Positions 43,832 to 53,497 of a stretch of 64,000 nt of DNA are shown piece after piece. The notes beneath the pieces were generated by a model. The model saw nothing but the letters and a program-made list of their open reading frames with translations. It had not been told where the DNA came from and ran no database searches. This DNA is from Sulfurimonas sp. HSL-1716 (GTDB lineage Bacteria; Campylobacterota; Campylobacteria; Campylobacterales; Sulfurimonadaceae): the NCBI RefSeq assembly GCF_039645975.1, contig NZ_CP147918.1:2108001-2172000 (forward strand). Reading direction: 5' to 3'. Both the position numbers and the translations under genes were made by a program. Numbering within the stretch: position 1 is the stretch's first letter; each line of letters starts with the position of its first letter.

Positions 43832-44884
43832 CTAAAACCATTTTCGAAATTTGAAATAAATCAATAAAAACACGGGAATTATGATCATCAGTATATTTGA
43901 AAAGTAGTATGCATCCTGTGATTCGAAGATCGTCTCGTACTTAAAGTTCATCCCGAAATATCCCGTTAAAAACGAAAGAGGAATAAATATCGTAGCGATG
44001 ATGGAAAGCGTTTTCATGATCTCGTTCATGCGATTGCTGAGTGTCGAAAGGTAGATATCCAAAAAACTCGACACGCTGTCTCTGTATCCTTCGATGATAT
44101 CGATGATGTTTATAACATGATCGTACGTGTCTTTAAAATAGATATGATACTGCTGTTTCACGCCGTCGGAGATTAAAAGAGCGTTCAGCAGTTCACGCAG
44201 CGGCCATACGGATTTTTTAAGTTCTACCAGCGTCCGCTTTAGGTCATGAACATTTTGTATGCTCTGTCTTGTAGGGTTGTTCAGTATTTCGTCTTCGATA
44301 TCTTCTATCTTCTCGCCTATCTTTTCCAGTACGATAAAATATTGATCTACAAGATAATCGATAAGTGCAAAGAAGAGATATTCATTCCCCTCTCTCCTCA
44401 TTCGAGAATCTTTTTTTGCGATCCTTTTTTTGATTATCTCAAATCTTTGAGGCGAATCGTCGGCAAAAGTTATCAAAAAGTCCTCTTTTAAGACAAACGA
44501 GATCTGAGAAAATTTCAGTTCCTCTCCGACATACTCGATATATTTGAGTATCACGAATATGTAGTTTTCAAACTCTTCTATCTTCGGCCTGTGAGCTACA
44601 GAAAGGATATCTTCTGCGACTAGTGAATGGATATTAAAACTCCCGCACAGCTTCGCAATACTCTCTTGATCGCTTATAGGCTCGATATGAACCCAGGTCG
44701 GCATACTCTTTTCGGAGCGCTTTAAAAGCGTTTCTATGCACTCCAAACTATCGCACTCCTGCGTAAGCACTTCGTTTAGATCATATTTTATAATCGTGAT
44801 CTCCGGTTTCTTGATCTCTACGTCACCCGTATAGATAGCAGTACCGGGAGAGAGCCCTACTTTTTCCGTCATTTTTATATCCAT
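43832..44884 (-). CDS. corA: Magnesium/cobalt transporter CorA
   Basis: A 350-residue CorA-family channel: a large cytoplasmic N-terminal domain (about 1-285) and two C-terminal membrane helices. The GMN signature is in TGYFGMNFKYE at the end of the first helix, the Mg2+ selectivity entrance. An extended -10 box is at 44902-44910. ATG at 44884 would leave a leader of about 10 bases; the Met at residue 5 (44872), with TGGAT before it, is an alternative start. It is the third divalent cation gene of this region besides mgtE and chaA. Confidence 0.94.
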   Translation of the reverse strand: MDIKMTEKVGLSPGTAIYTGDVEIKKPEITIIKYDLNEVLTQECDSLECIETLLKRSEKSMPTWVHIEPISDQESIAKLCGSFNIHSLVAEDILSVAHRPKIEEFENYIFVILKYIEYVGEELKFSQISFVLKEDFLITFADDSPQRFEIIKKRIAKKDSRMRREGNEYLFFALIDYLVDQYFIVLEKIGEKIEDIEDEILNNPTRQSIQNVHDLKRTLVELKKSVWPLRELLNALLISDGVKQQYHIYFKDTYDHVINIIDIIEGYRDSVSSFLDIYLSTLSNRMNEIMKTLSIIATIFIPLSFLTGYFGMNFKYETIFESQDAYYFSNILMIIIPVFLLIYFKFRKWF

Positions 44885-44901
44885 ATTTTGCAGTTAGGAA
44901 T

Positions 44902-44910
44902 ATTGTAGCA
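44902..44910 (-). promoter_or_regulatory. Extended -10 promoter of corA
   Basis: TG-C-TACAAT on the minus strand, ending 17 bases before the first ATG of corA. The leader would be only about 10 bases, or about 22 if the Met at residue 5 is used. Confidence 0.55.
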
Positions 44911-44979
44911 AAGAAATTATTAATATTTATCGGAAATTTAAAGAGGCTGCATGCAAGAACTGTCTCACATGCAAAGGTC

Positions 44980-46047
44980 TTACAGACCTGCGGATTCTAC
45001 AATCTTAGCCTGATGGTCGGCTATCAGCGGTTCTATGACCTCATCGAGCAGCCCGCCGTCCATGATCTCGTTAAGCCTGTAAAGAGTCAGACCTATACGG
45101 TGGTCGGATATACGGTTTTGAGGATAATTGTATGTACGGATACGTCCGCTCCTGTCCCCCGTACCTACCTGCATTGCACGGGCCTCGCTGTCTTTGGCCT
45201 GGAGTTCTTGCATCTGCATATCGTACAGACGCGCTTTAAGAACCTTCATCGCTTTTTCTTTATTCTTGTGCTGAGATTTCTGATCCTGATTCGTCACGAC
45301 TATACCCGTAGGTATATGCGTGATACGTACGGCGGAATCGGTGGTGTTGACACTCTGCCCGCCGCATCCGCTGGAGCGCATGACGTCGATCTTAAGATCG
45401 TTCTCGTTTATCTGGATCTCAACATCATCAACCTCGGCCATAACGGCAACGGTGATCGCCGACGTGTGGACACGCCCTTGAGATTCTGTCGCGGGAACGC
45501 GCTGAACACGGTGTGTCCCGCCTTCAAATTTCAATCTGCTATAGACCTGTTCACCCTTGACAAGGGCGATAACCTCTTTATATCCGCCCGATTCGGACGG
45601 AGACGTGCTCATCAGTTCGACTTTCCAATTGCGGTTTTCGGCATAACGAAGATATGCATCAAAAAGATCTCCGACAAAGATGGCGGCTTCATCACCGCCC
45701 GCTCCTGCACGAAGTTCTATAATGGTGTTTCTATCGTCGTTAGGATCTTTTGGCAGAAGAAGAAGTTTTATCTCCTCTTCGAGTTCATCGACACGAGGCT
45801 CGAGTTCTTTGAGCTCCTCTTTTGCCATATCCGACATCTCAGGATCGTAAAGCATGGATTTCGCGTCTTCGATCTGTGAAAGTACGGCTTTATACTCGTT
45901 TGCTTTTTCAACGATGTCTGAAAGTGAAGATTGTTCTTTGGAGAGTTCTGTCATCCTTTTGATGTCAGAGGTTATATCGGGCGAACTAAGCAGTCTGCTT
46001 AGCTCATTATAGCGATTGATAAACGGATTTAGTTTATCTGACAGCAT
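44980..46047 (-). CDS. prfA: Peptide chain release factor 1
   Basis: RF1 recognises UAA and UAG stop codons and releases the protein from the ribosome. The 355-residue product has the catalytic GGQ (229-231 in [10 protein letters not shown]) and the stop-codon-reading PAT (185-187 in RVPATESQG), which marks it as RF1 rather than RF2. RAGAGGDEA is also conserved. It follows rpsT by 15 bases on the same strand; the pair rpsT-prfA is common in Campylobacterota. Confidence 0.97.
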   Translation of the reverse strand: MLSDKLNPFINRYNELSRLLSSPDITSDIKRMTELSKEQSSLSDIVEKANEYKAVLSQIEDAKSMLYDPEMSDMAKEELKELEPRVDELEEEIKLLLLPKDPNDDRNTIIELRAGAGGDEAAIFVGDLFDAYLRYAENRNWKVELMSTSPSESGGYKEVIALVKGEQVYSRLKFEGGTHRVQRVPATESQGRVHTSAITVAVMAEVDDVEIQINENDLKIDVMRSSGCGGQSVNTTDSAVRITHIPTGIVVTNQDQKSQHKNKEKAMKVLKARLYDMQMQELQAKDSEARAMQVGTGDRSGRIRTYNYPQNRISDHRIGLTLYRLNEIMDGGLLDEVIEPLIADHQAKIVESAGL

Positions 46048-46062
46048 TGAAACCCTAATAAA

Positions 46063-46323
46063 TTATATAGCGTTTACAGCTCTATGTAGACGACTTACTT
46101 TTCTTGCAGCAGTCTCTTTTTTCAAGATACCTTTGCTTACGAATGTGTGAAGTTGTTTATTTGCAACTTTAAAAGCAGCTTCTGCTTCTGTTTTATTTCC
46201 CGCTTCAATAGCAGAACGGACATCTTTAACGATGTTTTTTAAACGTGTACGGTAGAAACGGTTACGCTCTGTACGAACGATAGTTTGGCGGATACGTTTC
46301 AAAGATGACTTATGATTTGCCAT
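46063..46323 (-). CDS. rpsT: 30S ribosomal protein S20
   Basis: S20 binds 16S rRNA early in 30S assembly. The 86-residue, Lys/Arg-rich protein begins [12 protein letters not shown] and ends [12 protein letters not shown], as the family does. The frame extends 6 codons upstream to 46341, but ATG at 46323 is the start because AAGGA lies before it at the right distance and homology begins there. It heads rpsT-prfA and diverges from glmM. Confidence 0.97.
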   Translation of the reverse strand: MANHKSSLKRIRQTIVRTERNRFYRTRLKNIVKDVRSAIEAGNKTEAEAAFKVANKQLHTFVSKGILKKETAARKVSRLHRAVNAI

Positions 46324-46421
46324 ATAATGAGTCCTTCTCATAAAATTTAGTGTCGAATATTACCTTAAATATAATTAAATTTAAGTTAAAGCTAAAGAAA
46401 ACTATATTTTTTAATCTAATA

Positions 46422-46430
46422 TGTTAAAAT
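46422..46430 (+). promoter_or_regulatory. Extended -10 promoter of glmM
   Basis: TG-T-TAAAAT ends 29 bases before the glmM ATG at 46460. Confidence 0.5.
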
Positions 46431-46459
46431 ACCGCCAATTGATATTGACAGGACGATTT

Positions 46460-47800
46460 ATGAGACTTTTTGGAACTGACGGAGTACGCGGACAAGCCGG
46501 AAGTGTTTTGACGGCTTCTTTAGCTATGCGGCTGGCTCAAGCCGCGGGTGTTTATTTTAAAAAACAGGCCAGAACAAGACGCATTCTTGTTGGAAAAGAT
46601 ACCAGAAGAAGCGGCTATATGATAGAAAACGCTATAGTCAGCGGATTGACGTCGGTGGGATACGACGTGATCCAGATAGGTCCTATGCCTACGCCTGCCA
46701 TCGCATTTTTAACGGAAAATATGCGATGCGACGCCGGCATCATGATCAGCGCCTCGCATAATCCTTATGACGATAACGGTATCAAATTCTTCGATAAACA
46801 TGGCGATAAACTCTCAAAAGAGGTCGAGCAGGAGATAGAAGCCATATATTTTGATGATTCCAAAGTAGAAGAAGCCTGCGTTATCGGCAAAAACATCGGC
46901 CAGGCAAAACGTATAGACGACGTAATCGGGCGTTATATCATTCAGCTTAAAAACTCTTTTCCTACCGAACTCACCCTGCAGGATATGAGGATTGTTCTCG
47001 ATACCGCCAACGGGGCAGGATACAAGGTCGGTCCGACGGTCTTAGAAGAGCTTGGCGCGGAGGTCATCGTTTTGCATGACAAGCCCGACGGTTTTAACAT
47101 CAACGAAGGGTGCGGAGCACTGCATACCAAAGAGCTGTGCGCAGCCGTAAAAAAATACAGAGCCGATCTGGGAATAGCCCTTGACGGAGATGCGGACAGA
47201 GTCGTCATAGTGGACGAGAACGGAGAGGTGGTCGACGGGGACCAGCTTCTCGGCGCACTCGGGCTTTATCTTCATCACAATAACAGACTCAAAGGCGACG
47301 GCATCGTCGCTACGGTGATGAGCAATCAGGCTCTTGAAGACGCTCTGGCTCAAGACGGACTAAAGCTTTACCGCAGCGACGTGGGAGACAAAAACGTCTT
47401 GGACATAATGAACAAACATGGGATGAACTTCGGCGGTGAACAAAGCGGACATATCATCATCCATGATTACGCGAAAACAGGCGACGGGCTTGTAAGCGCT
47501 CTGCAGGTCTTGGCGCTGATCATCTCAAGAAAAGCTTCCGCTTCCGCAGTTTTACGCCCTTTTACTCTTTATCCTCAAGAACTTGTGAATATAAACATCA
47601 AACATAAAAAGCCGCTTGAGGAGATAGAGGGGCTTGAAAAAATACTAGAGACTCTTGAAGAGGAGCATATACGCCATCTCATCAGATATTCGGGAACGGA
47701 GAACAAACTGCGCATCTTGCTTGAAGCAAAAGATGAAAAGAAGATAAACAGCGCTATGAAAATGATAGTAGACTTTTTAAGCACGAAGCTCAATGCTTAA
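46460..47800 (+). CDS. glmM: Phosphoglucosamine mutase
   Basis: GlmM converts glucosamine-6-phosphate to glucosamine-1-phosphate for peptidoglycan and lipopolysaccharide precursors. The phosphorylated Ser is Ser99 ([13 protein letters not shown]), the metal loop is DGDADR, and the sugar and phosphate loops GGEQSGH and [10 protein letters not shown] are present. ATG at 46460 (AGGA 6 bases before) is preferred to the frame-extended ATG at 46421. Length 446 is normal. It overlaps lspA by 8 bases. Confidence 0.97.
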   Translation: MRLFGTDGVRGQAGSVLTASLAMRLAQAAGVYFKKQARTRRILVGKDTRRSGYMIENAIVSGLTSVGYDVIQIGPMPTPAIAFLTENMRCDAGIMISASHNPYDDNGIKFFDKHGDKLSKEVEQEIEAIYFDDSKVEEACVIGKNIGQAKRIDDVIGRYIIQLKNSFPTELTLQDMRIVLDTANGAGYKVGPTVLEELGAEVIVLHDKPDGFNINEGCGALHTKELCAAVKKYRADLGIALDGDADRVVIVDENGEVVDGDQLLGALGLYLHHNNRLKGDGIVATVMSNQALEDALAQDGLKLYRSDVGDKNVLDIMNKHGMNFGGEQSGHIIIHDYAKTGDGLVSALQVLALIISRKASASAVLRPFTLYPQELVNINIKHKKPLEEIEGLEKILETLEEEHIRHLIRYSGTENKLRILLEAKDEKKINSAMKMIVDFLSTKLNA

Positions 47801-48296
47801 GCCGACCTATAAACTGCTGCTGCCGCTGATTCTTTCGATCATAGGTATCTTTATGATCGATCAAGGCATAAAAGAGTTTTTTATCCTAAAAGCGATGGAT
47901 ATGTACGGTGTTCCGCAGGATTATCTTTATACCCGCGCTCTTGATATCTACCAGACAAGCTGTATAAATCTGCGTCTTGTTTTTAACTACGGCGTGGCTT
48001 TTTCGATGTTCGCTTTTTTAGAAGATTCTCTCAAATGGATACAGCTTCTGCTTATCTCGGGAGCATTTGTCTATGTCGTCAACCTAAAAAAAAGCTGTTA
48101 CACACTTCCTGCAGGTATACTCATAGGAGCCGGCTTTTCAAACATATACGACAGGTTTGTTCACGGCGGAGTCGTCGATTATGTCTACTGGCACTGCGGT
48201 TTTGATTTTGCGATATTCAATTTTGCGGATGTTATGATAGATCTGGCCGTACTATGGCTGCTGCTGTTAAATTTTAAACCTCGGCTTTGCAAATAA
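47793..48296 (+). CDS. lspA: Lipoprotein signal peptidase II
   Basis: LspA cuts the signal peptide of diacylglyceryl-modified lipoproteins in the inner membrane. The 167-residue protein has four membrane segments. The catalytic aspartates are Asp129 ([11 protein letters not shown]) and Asp146 (FNFADVMID), and [10 protein letters not shown] is the conserved substrate region. It overlaps the end of glmM. SoxD, with its lipobox, would be one client. Confidence 0.95.
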   Translation: MLKPTYKLLLPLILSIIGIFMIDQGIKEFFILKAMDMYGVPQDYLYTRALDIYQTSCINLRLVFNYGVAFSMFAFLEDSLKWIQLLLISGAFVYVVNLKKSCYTLPAGILIGAGFSNIYDRFVHGGVVDYVYWHCGFDFAIFNFADVMIDLAVLWLLLLNFKPRLCK

Positions 48297-48316
48297 TATA
48301 TGTTAAAGAACTTTTT

Positions 48317-48325
48317 TGGTATTAT
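48317..48325 (+). promoter_or_regulatory. Extended -10 promoter of tig
   Basis: TG-G-TATTAT lies 56 bases before the trigger factor ATG at 48382, after the lspA stop. Confidence 0.45.
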
Positions 48326-48381
48326 TGCTCAAAATTATCACAATAGAAGACCTATGCCAAAATAGGAAATAAAGGAAATTG

Positions 48382-49683
48382 ATGGATATCAAAGCAAACA
48401 AAATCGATACGGCGAATGCCAATATTAAAGCTACGATCTCAAACGATGTGATCCAGGCAAATGTCGATAAAATCGCTAAACAGCTTAGCAAAACAGCCAA
48501 TATTGCCGGCTTTAGAAAAGGCAAAGTACCTTTGAGCGCGGTAAAAAAACAGTACGGAGCAAAATTATTAGAAGATGCCGAAACACAATCTCTACGCGAT
48601 GTACTTGATGCTGGTTTAAAACAGATAGAGGTCGCTGCCGAAAGTCTTATAGGCGATCCGCAGGTAGTCAAGTTTGATAAAAGCGATGAGAAAATAGAAG
48701 TAGAAGTCAAAATTGCAATGCGTCCCGAGATCGATCTTGGAGAGTACGCTTCTTTGATAGATACTTTTGAAAAACCGGAAGTGACGGACGAAGAGGTCAT
48801 GTCCCGTATAAAAGAGCTTGCCGAATCTCAGGCTCCGCTCAAAAACAGCAAAAGTGCGCGCAAGCTTAAAAAAGGCGATACCGTGAGCATCGACTTTGAA
48901 GGTTTTCTCGACGGTGTAGCATTTGAAGGCGGAAAAGCCGAAGCATTCTCGCTGCAGCTCGGTTCAGGTCAATTCATCCCGGGATTTGAAGACCAGGTTA
49001 TCGGTATGAAAAAAGGCGAAGAGAAAACTATTACAGTTACTTTCCCTGCGGATTACGGCAGTGAGAAACTAGCGGGCAAAGAGACCGAATTCAAAGTAAA
49101 AGTAAATGCCATCCAAGAAAAAGAGGAAGTGGCACTCGATGACGAACTGGCTAAAAAAATGCTTCCGGGCGAAGATGATGCCAGCTTTGAAAAGCTGAAA
49201 GAACAGGTAAAAACCCAACTGGAAAACGAAAAGCTTTCACAACTTTACAACTCTGAACTAAAACCTAAATTGCTGGAAACTTTCGTAGCCAAAATCGAAT
49301 TTGCTCTGCCGGAATTTGTGGTCGATCAAGAGATAGATATGGCTATCAACAAAAAAGCTCAGACAATGAGCGAAGATGAATTAAAAGAGCTAAGAGAAAA
49401 TGCCGATAAAGTAACTGAACTTCGCGAAACGTTCCGCGAAGATGCAGCAAACAGCGTAAAAGCGACATTCATCATCGATGCTTTGGCAAAAGCCGAAAAT
49501 ATCTCTGTAACGGAGCAGGAATTGATGCAGACTATCTATTTTGAAGCTATGCAGATGGGACAAGATCCTCAACAAACATACACTCACTATCAAAATTCAG
49601 GATATCTGCCGGCTATTCAAATGGCTATGGTCGAAGATAAAGTCCTTAACAAACTTTTAAATGCAAAGATAAAAGACGCATAA
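48382..49683 (+). CDS. tig: Trigger factor chaperone
   Basis: Trigger factor binds the ribosome exit and folds nascent chains. The 433-residue product has an N-terminal ribosome-binding domain with the signature [17 protein letters not shown] (about 43-60), a central FKBP-type prolyl isomerase (about 155-245, [16 protein letters not shown]) and a helical C-terminal cradle. TTG at 48379 is in frame, but ATG at 48382 has AAGGA at a better distance. It is followed by clpP after 1 base, the usual tig-clpP order. Confidence 0.96.
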   Translation: MDIKANKIDTANANIKATISNDVIQANVDKIAKQLSKTANIAGFRKGKVPLSAVKKQYGAKLLEDAETQSLRDVLDAGLKQIEVAAESLIGDPQVVKFDKSDEKIEVEVKIAMRPEIDLGEYASLIDTFEKPEVTDEEVMSRIKELAESQAPLKNSKSARKLKKGDTVSIDFEGFLDGVAFEGGKAEAFSLQLGSGQFIPGFEDQVIGMKKGEEKTITVTFPADYGSEKLAGKETEFKVKVNAIQEKEEVALDDELAKKMLPGEDDASFEKLKEQVKTQLENEKLSQLYNSELKPKLLETFVAKIEFALPEFVVDQEIDMAINKKAQTMSEDELKELRENADKVTELRETFREDAANSVKATFIIDALAKAENISVTEQELMQTIYFEAMQMGQDPQQTYTHYQNSGYLPAIQMAMVEDKVLNKLLNAKIKDA

Positions 49684-49684
49684 T

Positions 49685-50278
49685 ATGAGTTATATCCCGT
49701 ATGTAGTAGAAAAATCCGGTCGTGGTGAGCGTTCGTATGATATCTACTCCCGTCTTTTAAAAGATCGTATCGTCATGTTGAGCGGTGAAGTCAACGATGC
49801 CGTCGCTTCGACCATCGTTGCACAGTTTCTGTTTTTGGAAGCGGAAGATCCGGAGAAAGATATCTATTTTTACATCAACTCTCCTGGAGGCGTCGTAACA
49901 TCGGGTATGGCAATATTTGACACAATGAACTATATTCGTCCCGACGTCGCTACGATCTGTATAGGTCAAGCGGCATCCATGGGTTCGTTTCTGCTAAGTT
50001 CGGGTACAAAAGGCAAGCGTTACGCTCTTCCTCATGCCAGAATCATGATACACCAGCCTCTAGGCGGTGCGCAGGGGCAAGCTTCTGATATAGCGATTCA
50101 AGCAGAGGAGATACTCAGAATGAAATCCGAGTTAAACTCCATCCTTGCAAAAAATACCGGACAAAATATTAAAAAACTCGAAAAAGACACCGACAGAGAC
50201 CACTTTATGAGTGCTACAGAAGCTAAAAACTATGGTATAATCGATGAAGTTTTAATCAAAAAAGAAAAAGAAGAGTAG
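49685..50278 (+). CDS. clpP: ATP-dependent Clp protease proteolytic subunit
   Basis: ClpP is the barrel protease fed by ClpX or ClpA. The catalytic triad is Ser98 (AASMGSF), His123 (MIHQPLGG) and Asp172 ([10 protein letters not shown]). Length 197 is normal. It starts 1 base after tig and is followed 8 bases later by a GGDEF-like gene, then def. The operon links protein folding, turnover and N-terminal processing. Confidence 0.97.
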   Translation: MSYIPYVVEKSGRGERSYDIYSRLLKDRIVMLSGEVNDAVASTIVAQFLFLEAEDPEKDIYFYINSPGGVVTSGMAIFDTMNYIRPDVATICIGQAASMGSFLLSSGTKGKRYALPHARIMIHQPLGGAQGQASDIAIQAEEILRMKSELNSILAKNTGQNIKKLEKDTDRDHFMSATEAKNYGIIDEVLIKKEKEE

Positions 50279-50286
50279 GATGGACA

Positions 50287-51339
50287 ATGGCTAAATCATT
50301 AAGAAAAAGACGAGATATTACAAATGTATCTCTTGAAGATGATGAAAGTTTAAACGACACGATCTCGTCAAGCTTTAATGATCCGAGCAATGACGTCGAA
50401 CTCTACTCGAAAGAGGTTTTGGATTCTCTTTTAAAAGACAATCTTCCACCGACTCCCAACAACTTTTCGCTCTATTTCGACAGGCTGCTCGAAGATAAAA
50501 GCGATACTCTCCGCAAGCAGATAAAAGCCATCTTGCAGCTGGAAGAGACAAACAACGATGAAGCAACGATCGAACTGGAAAGAACGCTCAAACATGGATT
50601 TGTCTCGGTTAAAAGCATCCTTTCCGTTTCGGCAGGCTTATATAAGAACATGACTCTTATGACCAAGATCCTGGCAAAAAGAAAAGATGAAATATCGCAG
50701 AACAAAGATTCTAAAAATGTTCTAAGCGTCATCTCCTCTCTCGAAACCGATCTCGGCAAACTCGATGAGATATTGAAAAAACAGATTTCAAACCTAAAAT
50801 CTTTGTACGACCATACTGCAACGATAGTCAAGAATGTCGAGAACGAAACCATTTTTGATAATAAATACGGAATATACAATAAACGATACCTATTAAACAA
50901 AGTGGAACAGGAGATCCAGCTCATCAAAGAGTTCAAACACAAAAGTACTATTATCATGATAGAACTTTCCAACGAACTCGTAAAAGAGATCATAAACGAA
51001 AAAGCCCTTATGCTTATGACCAGAACCATTGCACGACTTCTGATGAAAACATCCAGAAGAAGCGATACCGTCGCTCATTACGGAAACGGCGTATTTTCTA
51101 TGCTCTTAAAGCACACCGATATCGACAGTGCAATAAAAGCAGCACAGAGACTCAGTGAACTTGTTCAAAACAGCAATTTCTTCTTGGCGGACAAAGAGAT
51201 AGAACTAAAGGTCTCCATCGGGATCACTCCGATACTCCATACCTCAACAACAGACGAGATCATCGTCAATGCTCTAAAAGCTATGGAAACGGCATATAAG
51301 GATCCGACAATTACCTACATTGTACTTAACGACCAATAA
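50287..51339 (+). CDS. GGDEF-fold protein with lost catalytic signature
   Basis: A 350-residue cytoplasmic protein. Residues 1-180 are helical with a long coiled coil (about 140-185); residues about 190-345 follow the GGDEF fold, with YGIYNKRYLLNKVEQEI where cyclases have the substrate-binding helix. The signature is HYGNGVFSML, that is GNGVF for GGDEF, so it is unlikely to make c-di-GMP. Its place between clpP and def (8 and 21 bases) implies co-expression with housekeeping genes. AGGATG precedes the ATG. Confidence 0.82.
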   Translation: MAKSLRKRRDITNVSLEDDESLNDTISSSFNDPSNDVELYSKEVLDSLLKDNLPPTPNNFSLYFDRLLEDKSDTLRKQIKAILQLEETNNDEATIELERTLKHGFVSVKSILSVSAGLYKNMTLMTKILAKRKDEISQNKDSKNVLSVISSLETDLGKLDEILKKQISNLKSLYDHTATIVKNVENETIFDNKYGIYNKRYLLNKVEQEIQLIKEFKHKSTIIMIELSNELVKEIINEKALMLMTRTIARLLMKTSRRSDTVAHYGNGVFSMLLKHTDIDSAIKAAQRLSELVQNSNFFLADKEIELKVSIGITPILHTSTTDEIIVNALKAMETAYKDPTITYIVLNDQ

Positions 51340-51360
51340 CAATGAAAGATCAAAATAAAA

Positions 51361-51879
51361 ATGAACCTTACAATTCTGACATATCCGGATAAACGACTAA
51401 AACAAAAATCAAAAAACGTAACCAAATTTGACGAAAACATACACAAACTCTTAGATGCCATGAATGAGACTATGCTTCTGTCAAATGGTATAGGACTGGC
51501 TGCCATACAGGTGAACCACCCCTTGAACATATTGATCTTGAATATTCCCGACAGCGAAGGAAATCAGCCCACGGAGAATCTCATGGAGATCATAAACCCT
51601 ATTCTTATAAAAAAAGAGGGATCGACCGTTTATCAGGAGGGTTGTCTAAGCGTCCCCGGATTTTACGAAGATATCGAACGCTATGAGACGATAACGATAA
51701 ATTATCAAGACAGAGACGGAAATACCAAAACTTTAGACGCAGACGGTTTGCTGAGTATCGCGATTCAGCATGAGATGGATCATCTGACGGGAAATCTTTT
51801 CATTGAAAAACTCTCATATGCAAGACGCAAAAAATTTGAAAAAGAGTATAAAAAAGCGATAAAAGAGAAAAGACTCTGA
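51361..51879 (+). CDS. def: Peptide deformylase
   Basis: Def removes the formyl group from the N-terminal Met of new proteins, using an Fe2+ site. Metal ligands are Cys95 (EGCLSVPG), His137 and His141 (QHEMDH) with catalytic Glu138; GIGLAAIQV (43-51) is the third motif. Length 172 is normal. No strong ribosome site precedes the ATG, so it may depend on translation of the GGDEF-like gene 21 bases upstream. Confidence 0.97.
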   Translation: MNLTILTYPDKRLKQKSKNVTKFDENIHKLLDAMNETMLLSNGIGLAAIQVNHPLNILILNIPDSEGNQPTENLMEIINPILIKKEGSTVYQEGCLSVPGFYEDIERYETITINYQDRDGNTKTLDADGLLSIAIQHEMDHLTGNLFIEKLSYARRKKFEKEYKKAIKEKRL

Positions 51880-51940
51880 TCTTTTCTTAAAAAATATTTC
51901 ATTCTGCAATAAAACAAGCATCGCTGCTTCTCTTTGCTAT

Positions 51941-51954
51941 CCTTACATGTAAGG
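51941..51954 (+). promoter_or_regulatory. 14-bp palindrome covering the comM ribosome site
   Basis: CCTTACATGTAAGG is a perfect palindrome whose right half includes the AAGGA that precedes the comM ATG at 51963. It could pair with itself in the mRNA and hide the ribosome site, or be bound by a dimeric regulator. Confidence 0.45.
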
Positions 51955-51962
51955 AATCAAAG

Positions 51963-53468
51963 ATGAAACAGGTAAACTGCGCAACGTATGAAGGGATAGA
52001 AGCCAAGGTAGTTCAAGTAGAATCCAGTCTGACAAAAGGACTGCCCTCTTTTAACATCGTGGGAATTGCTTCTACTTCTATCAACGAATCCAAAGAACGT
52101 GTCAAATCCGCGCTGCTTAGCAACGGCTTTTCGTTTCCTCCCAAAAGATTCATTATAAACCTTAGCCCAAGCGACCTAAAAAAAGAGGGAAGCCATTTTG
52201 ATCTAAGTATTGCACTACTGCTGCTTATGGACGATCAGGAAACCGATATCTCCGATTGGTTCGTATTTGGAGAACTGGGACTCGACGGACAGATAAAAGA
52301 GAACAAATATCTCTATCCCCTTATTTTATCCCTCGCCAACCAAAATCTTATAAAAAAAGCTATCGTACCAAAAGAGAGTCTGAAAAAACTTACAAAAATA
52401 GCAAAAGTGGAGTTTTACGGTGCAGCGCACATAAAAGACGCCTTGAACCTGCTAAAAAGCGATGACCATACGATATTGCCGAGTCCGTCGACGGCTATTG
52501 AATACGACTTTATATCCGCTCAGGAAAAGCTGTACTATTTAAATGAATACAGATATGACTTTAAAGACGTAAAAGGCCAAAAGATCGCAAAACGTGCGGC
52601 GCTCATAGCAGCTGCAGGATTTCACAACATAATACTTGAAGGCAGTCCGGGATGCGGAAAATCGATGATCGCACAGAGATTAAGATATATCCTTCCTCCT
52701 ATGAACTCTGCAGATATATTGGAAGTCGCCAAACTTCAAGCCCTGGACGGATGCGAACCGGATTTTAAGCCGATCCGCCCTTTTCGTTCTCCTCACCACA
52801 CTTCGACACAGGCAAGTATTTTCGGAGGTGGATCATATACTGCAAAAATAGGCGAAGTGGGACTCAGTCATTCCGGGATCCTCTTTTTTGACGAGCTTCC
52901 GCACTATTCCAAAAATATTCTTGAAGCACTGAGAGAGCCTTTGCAAGACGATAAGATACGTATCTCCAGAGTCAACTCGAAAGTACAATACCCGGCAGCT
53001 TTTCTTTTTGTTGCAGCAATGAATCCTTGTCCATGCGGCAATCTTTTAAATCCGGCAAAAGAGTGCAGATGCAATGAACTTGATATTAAAAAATACAAAA
53101 ACAGGCTTTCCGATCCTTTTTTAGACCGTATAGATATCGCTGTAACAATGCAGAATATATCTGCTGCTGATCGAAGTGACGTGACTTCAAAACAACTGCA
53201 TGAAAAAGTACTTCAAACAACGGAGTTTATCTCCAAACGCGGGCAAAACAGCTTTAACGGAAAACTCTCGGATGAGGAGATAGAGAGATTTTGTGTCTTA
53301 AACGATGAAGCAAAAGATATTTTAGATAATGCGGTACTTCGGTTTTCACTCTCCTTTAGAGCCATAAAAAAAGTGCAAAAAGTAGCCCGTACGATCGCCG
53401 ATCTGGAACAACGGGAACTTATCGGGAAAAAAGATATTCTTGAAGCGCTTAGTTATAGAAGAAGATAA
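51963..53468 (+). CDS. comM: YifB/ComM-type AAA+ ATPase (Mg-chelatase-like)
   Basis: A 501-residue AAA+ helicase-like protein. An N-terminal Lon-protease-like domain (about 1-165) precedes the ATPase domain with Walker A GSPGCGKS (227-234), Walker B ILFFDELP and the CPCG Cys motif of the YifB family; a C-terminal Mg-chelatase-like helical domain closes it. ComM is known to extend branch migration of incoming DNA in natural transformation. It is preceded by a 14-bp palindrome at its ribosome site. Confidence 0.93.
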   Translation: MKQVNCATYEGIEAKVVQVESSLTKGLPSFNIVGIASTSINESKERVKSALLSNGFSFPPKRFIINLSPSDLKKEGSHFDLSIALLLLMDDQETDISDWFVFGELGLDGQIKENKYLYPLILSLANQNLIKKAIVPKESLKKLTKIAKVEFYGAAHIKDALNLLKSDDHTILPSPSTAIEYDFISAQEKLYYLNEYRYDFKDVKGQKIAKRAALIAAAGFHNIILEGSPGCGKSMIAQRLRYILPPMNSADILEVAKLQALDGCEPDFKPIRPFRSPHHTSTQASIFGGGSYTAKIGEVGLSHSGILFFDELPHYSKNILEALREPLQDDKIRISRVNSKVQYPAAFLFVAAMNPCPCGNLLNPAKECRCNELDIKKYKNRLSDPFLDRIDIAVTMQNISAADRSDVTSKQLHEKVLQTTEFISKRGQNSFNGKLSDEEIERFCVLNDEAKDILDNAVLRFSLSFRAIKKVQKVARTIADLEQRELIGKKDILEALSYRRR

Positions 53469-53493
53469 AGGCATGCAGATATATGCATACCTT
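53468..53493. terminator. Hairpin between comM and yeiH
   Basis: AAGG-c-ATGCA (53468-53477) pairs with TGCAT-a-CCTT (53484-53493), 9 of 10 positions, loop GATATA. It begins at the last base of the comM stop and lies just before the stop of the convergent yeiH gene. Confidence 0.55.
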
Positions 53494-53497
53494 AGAT

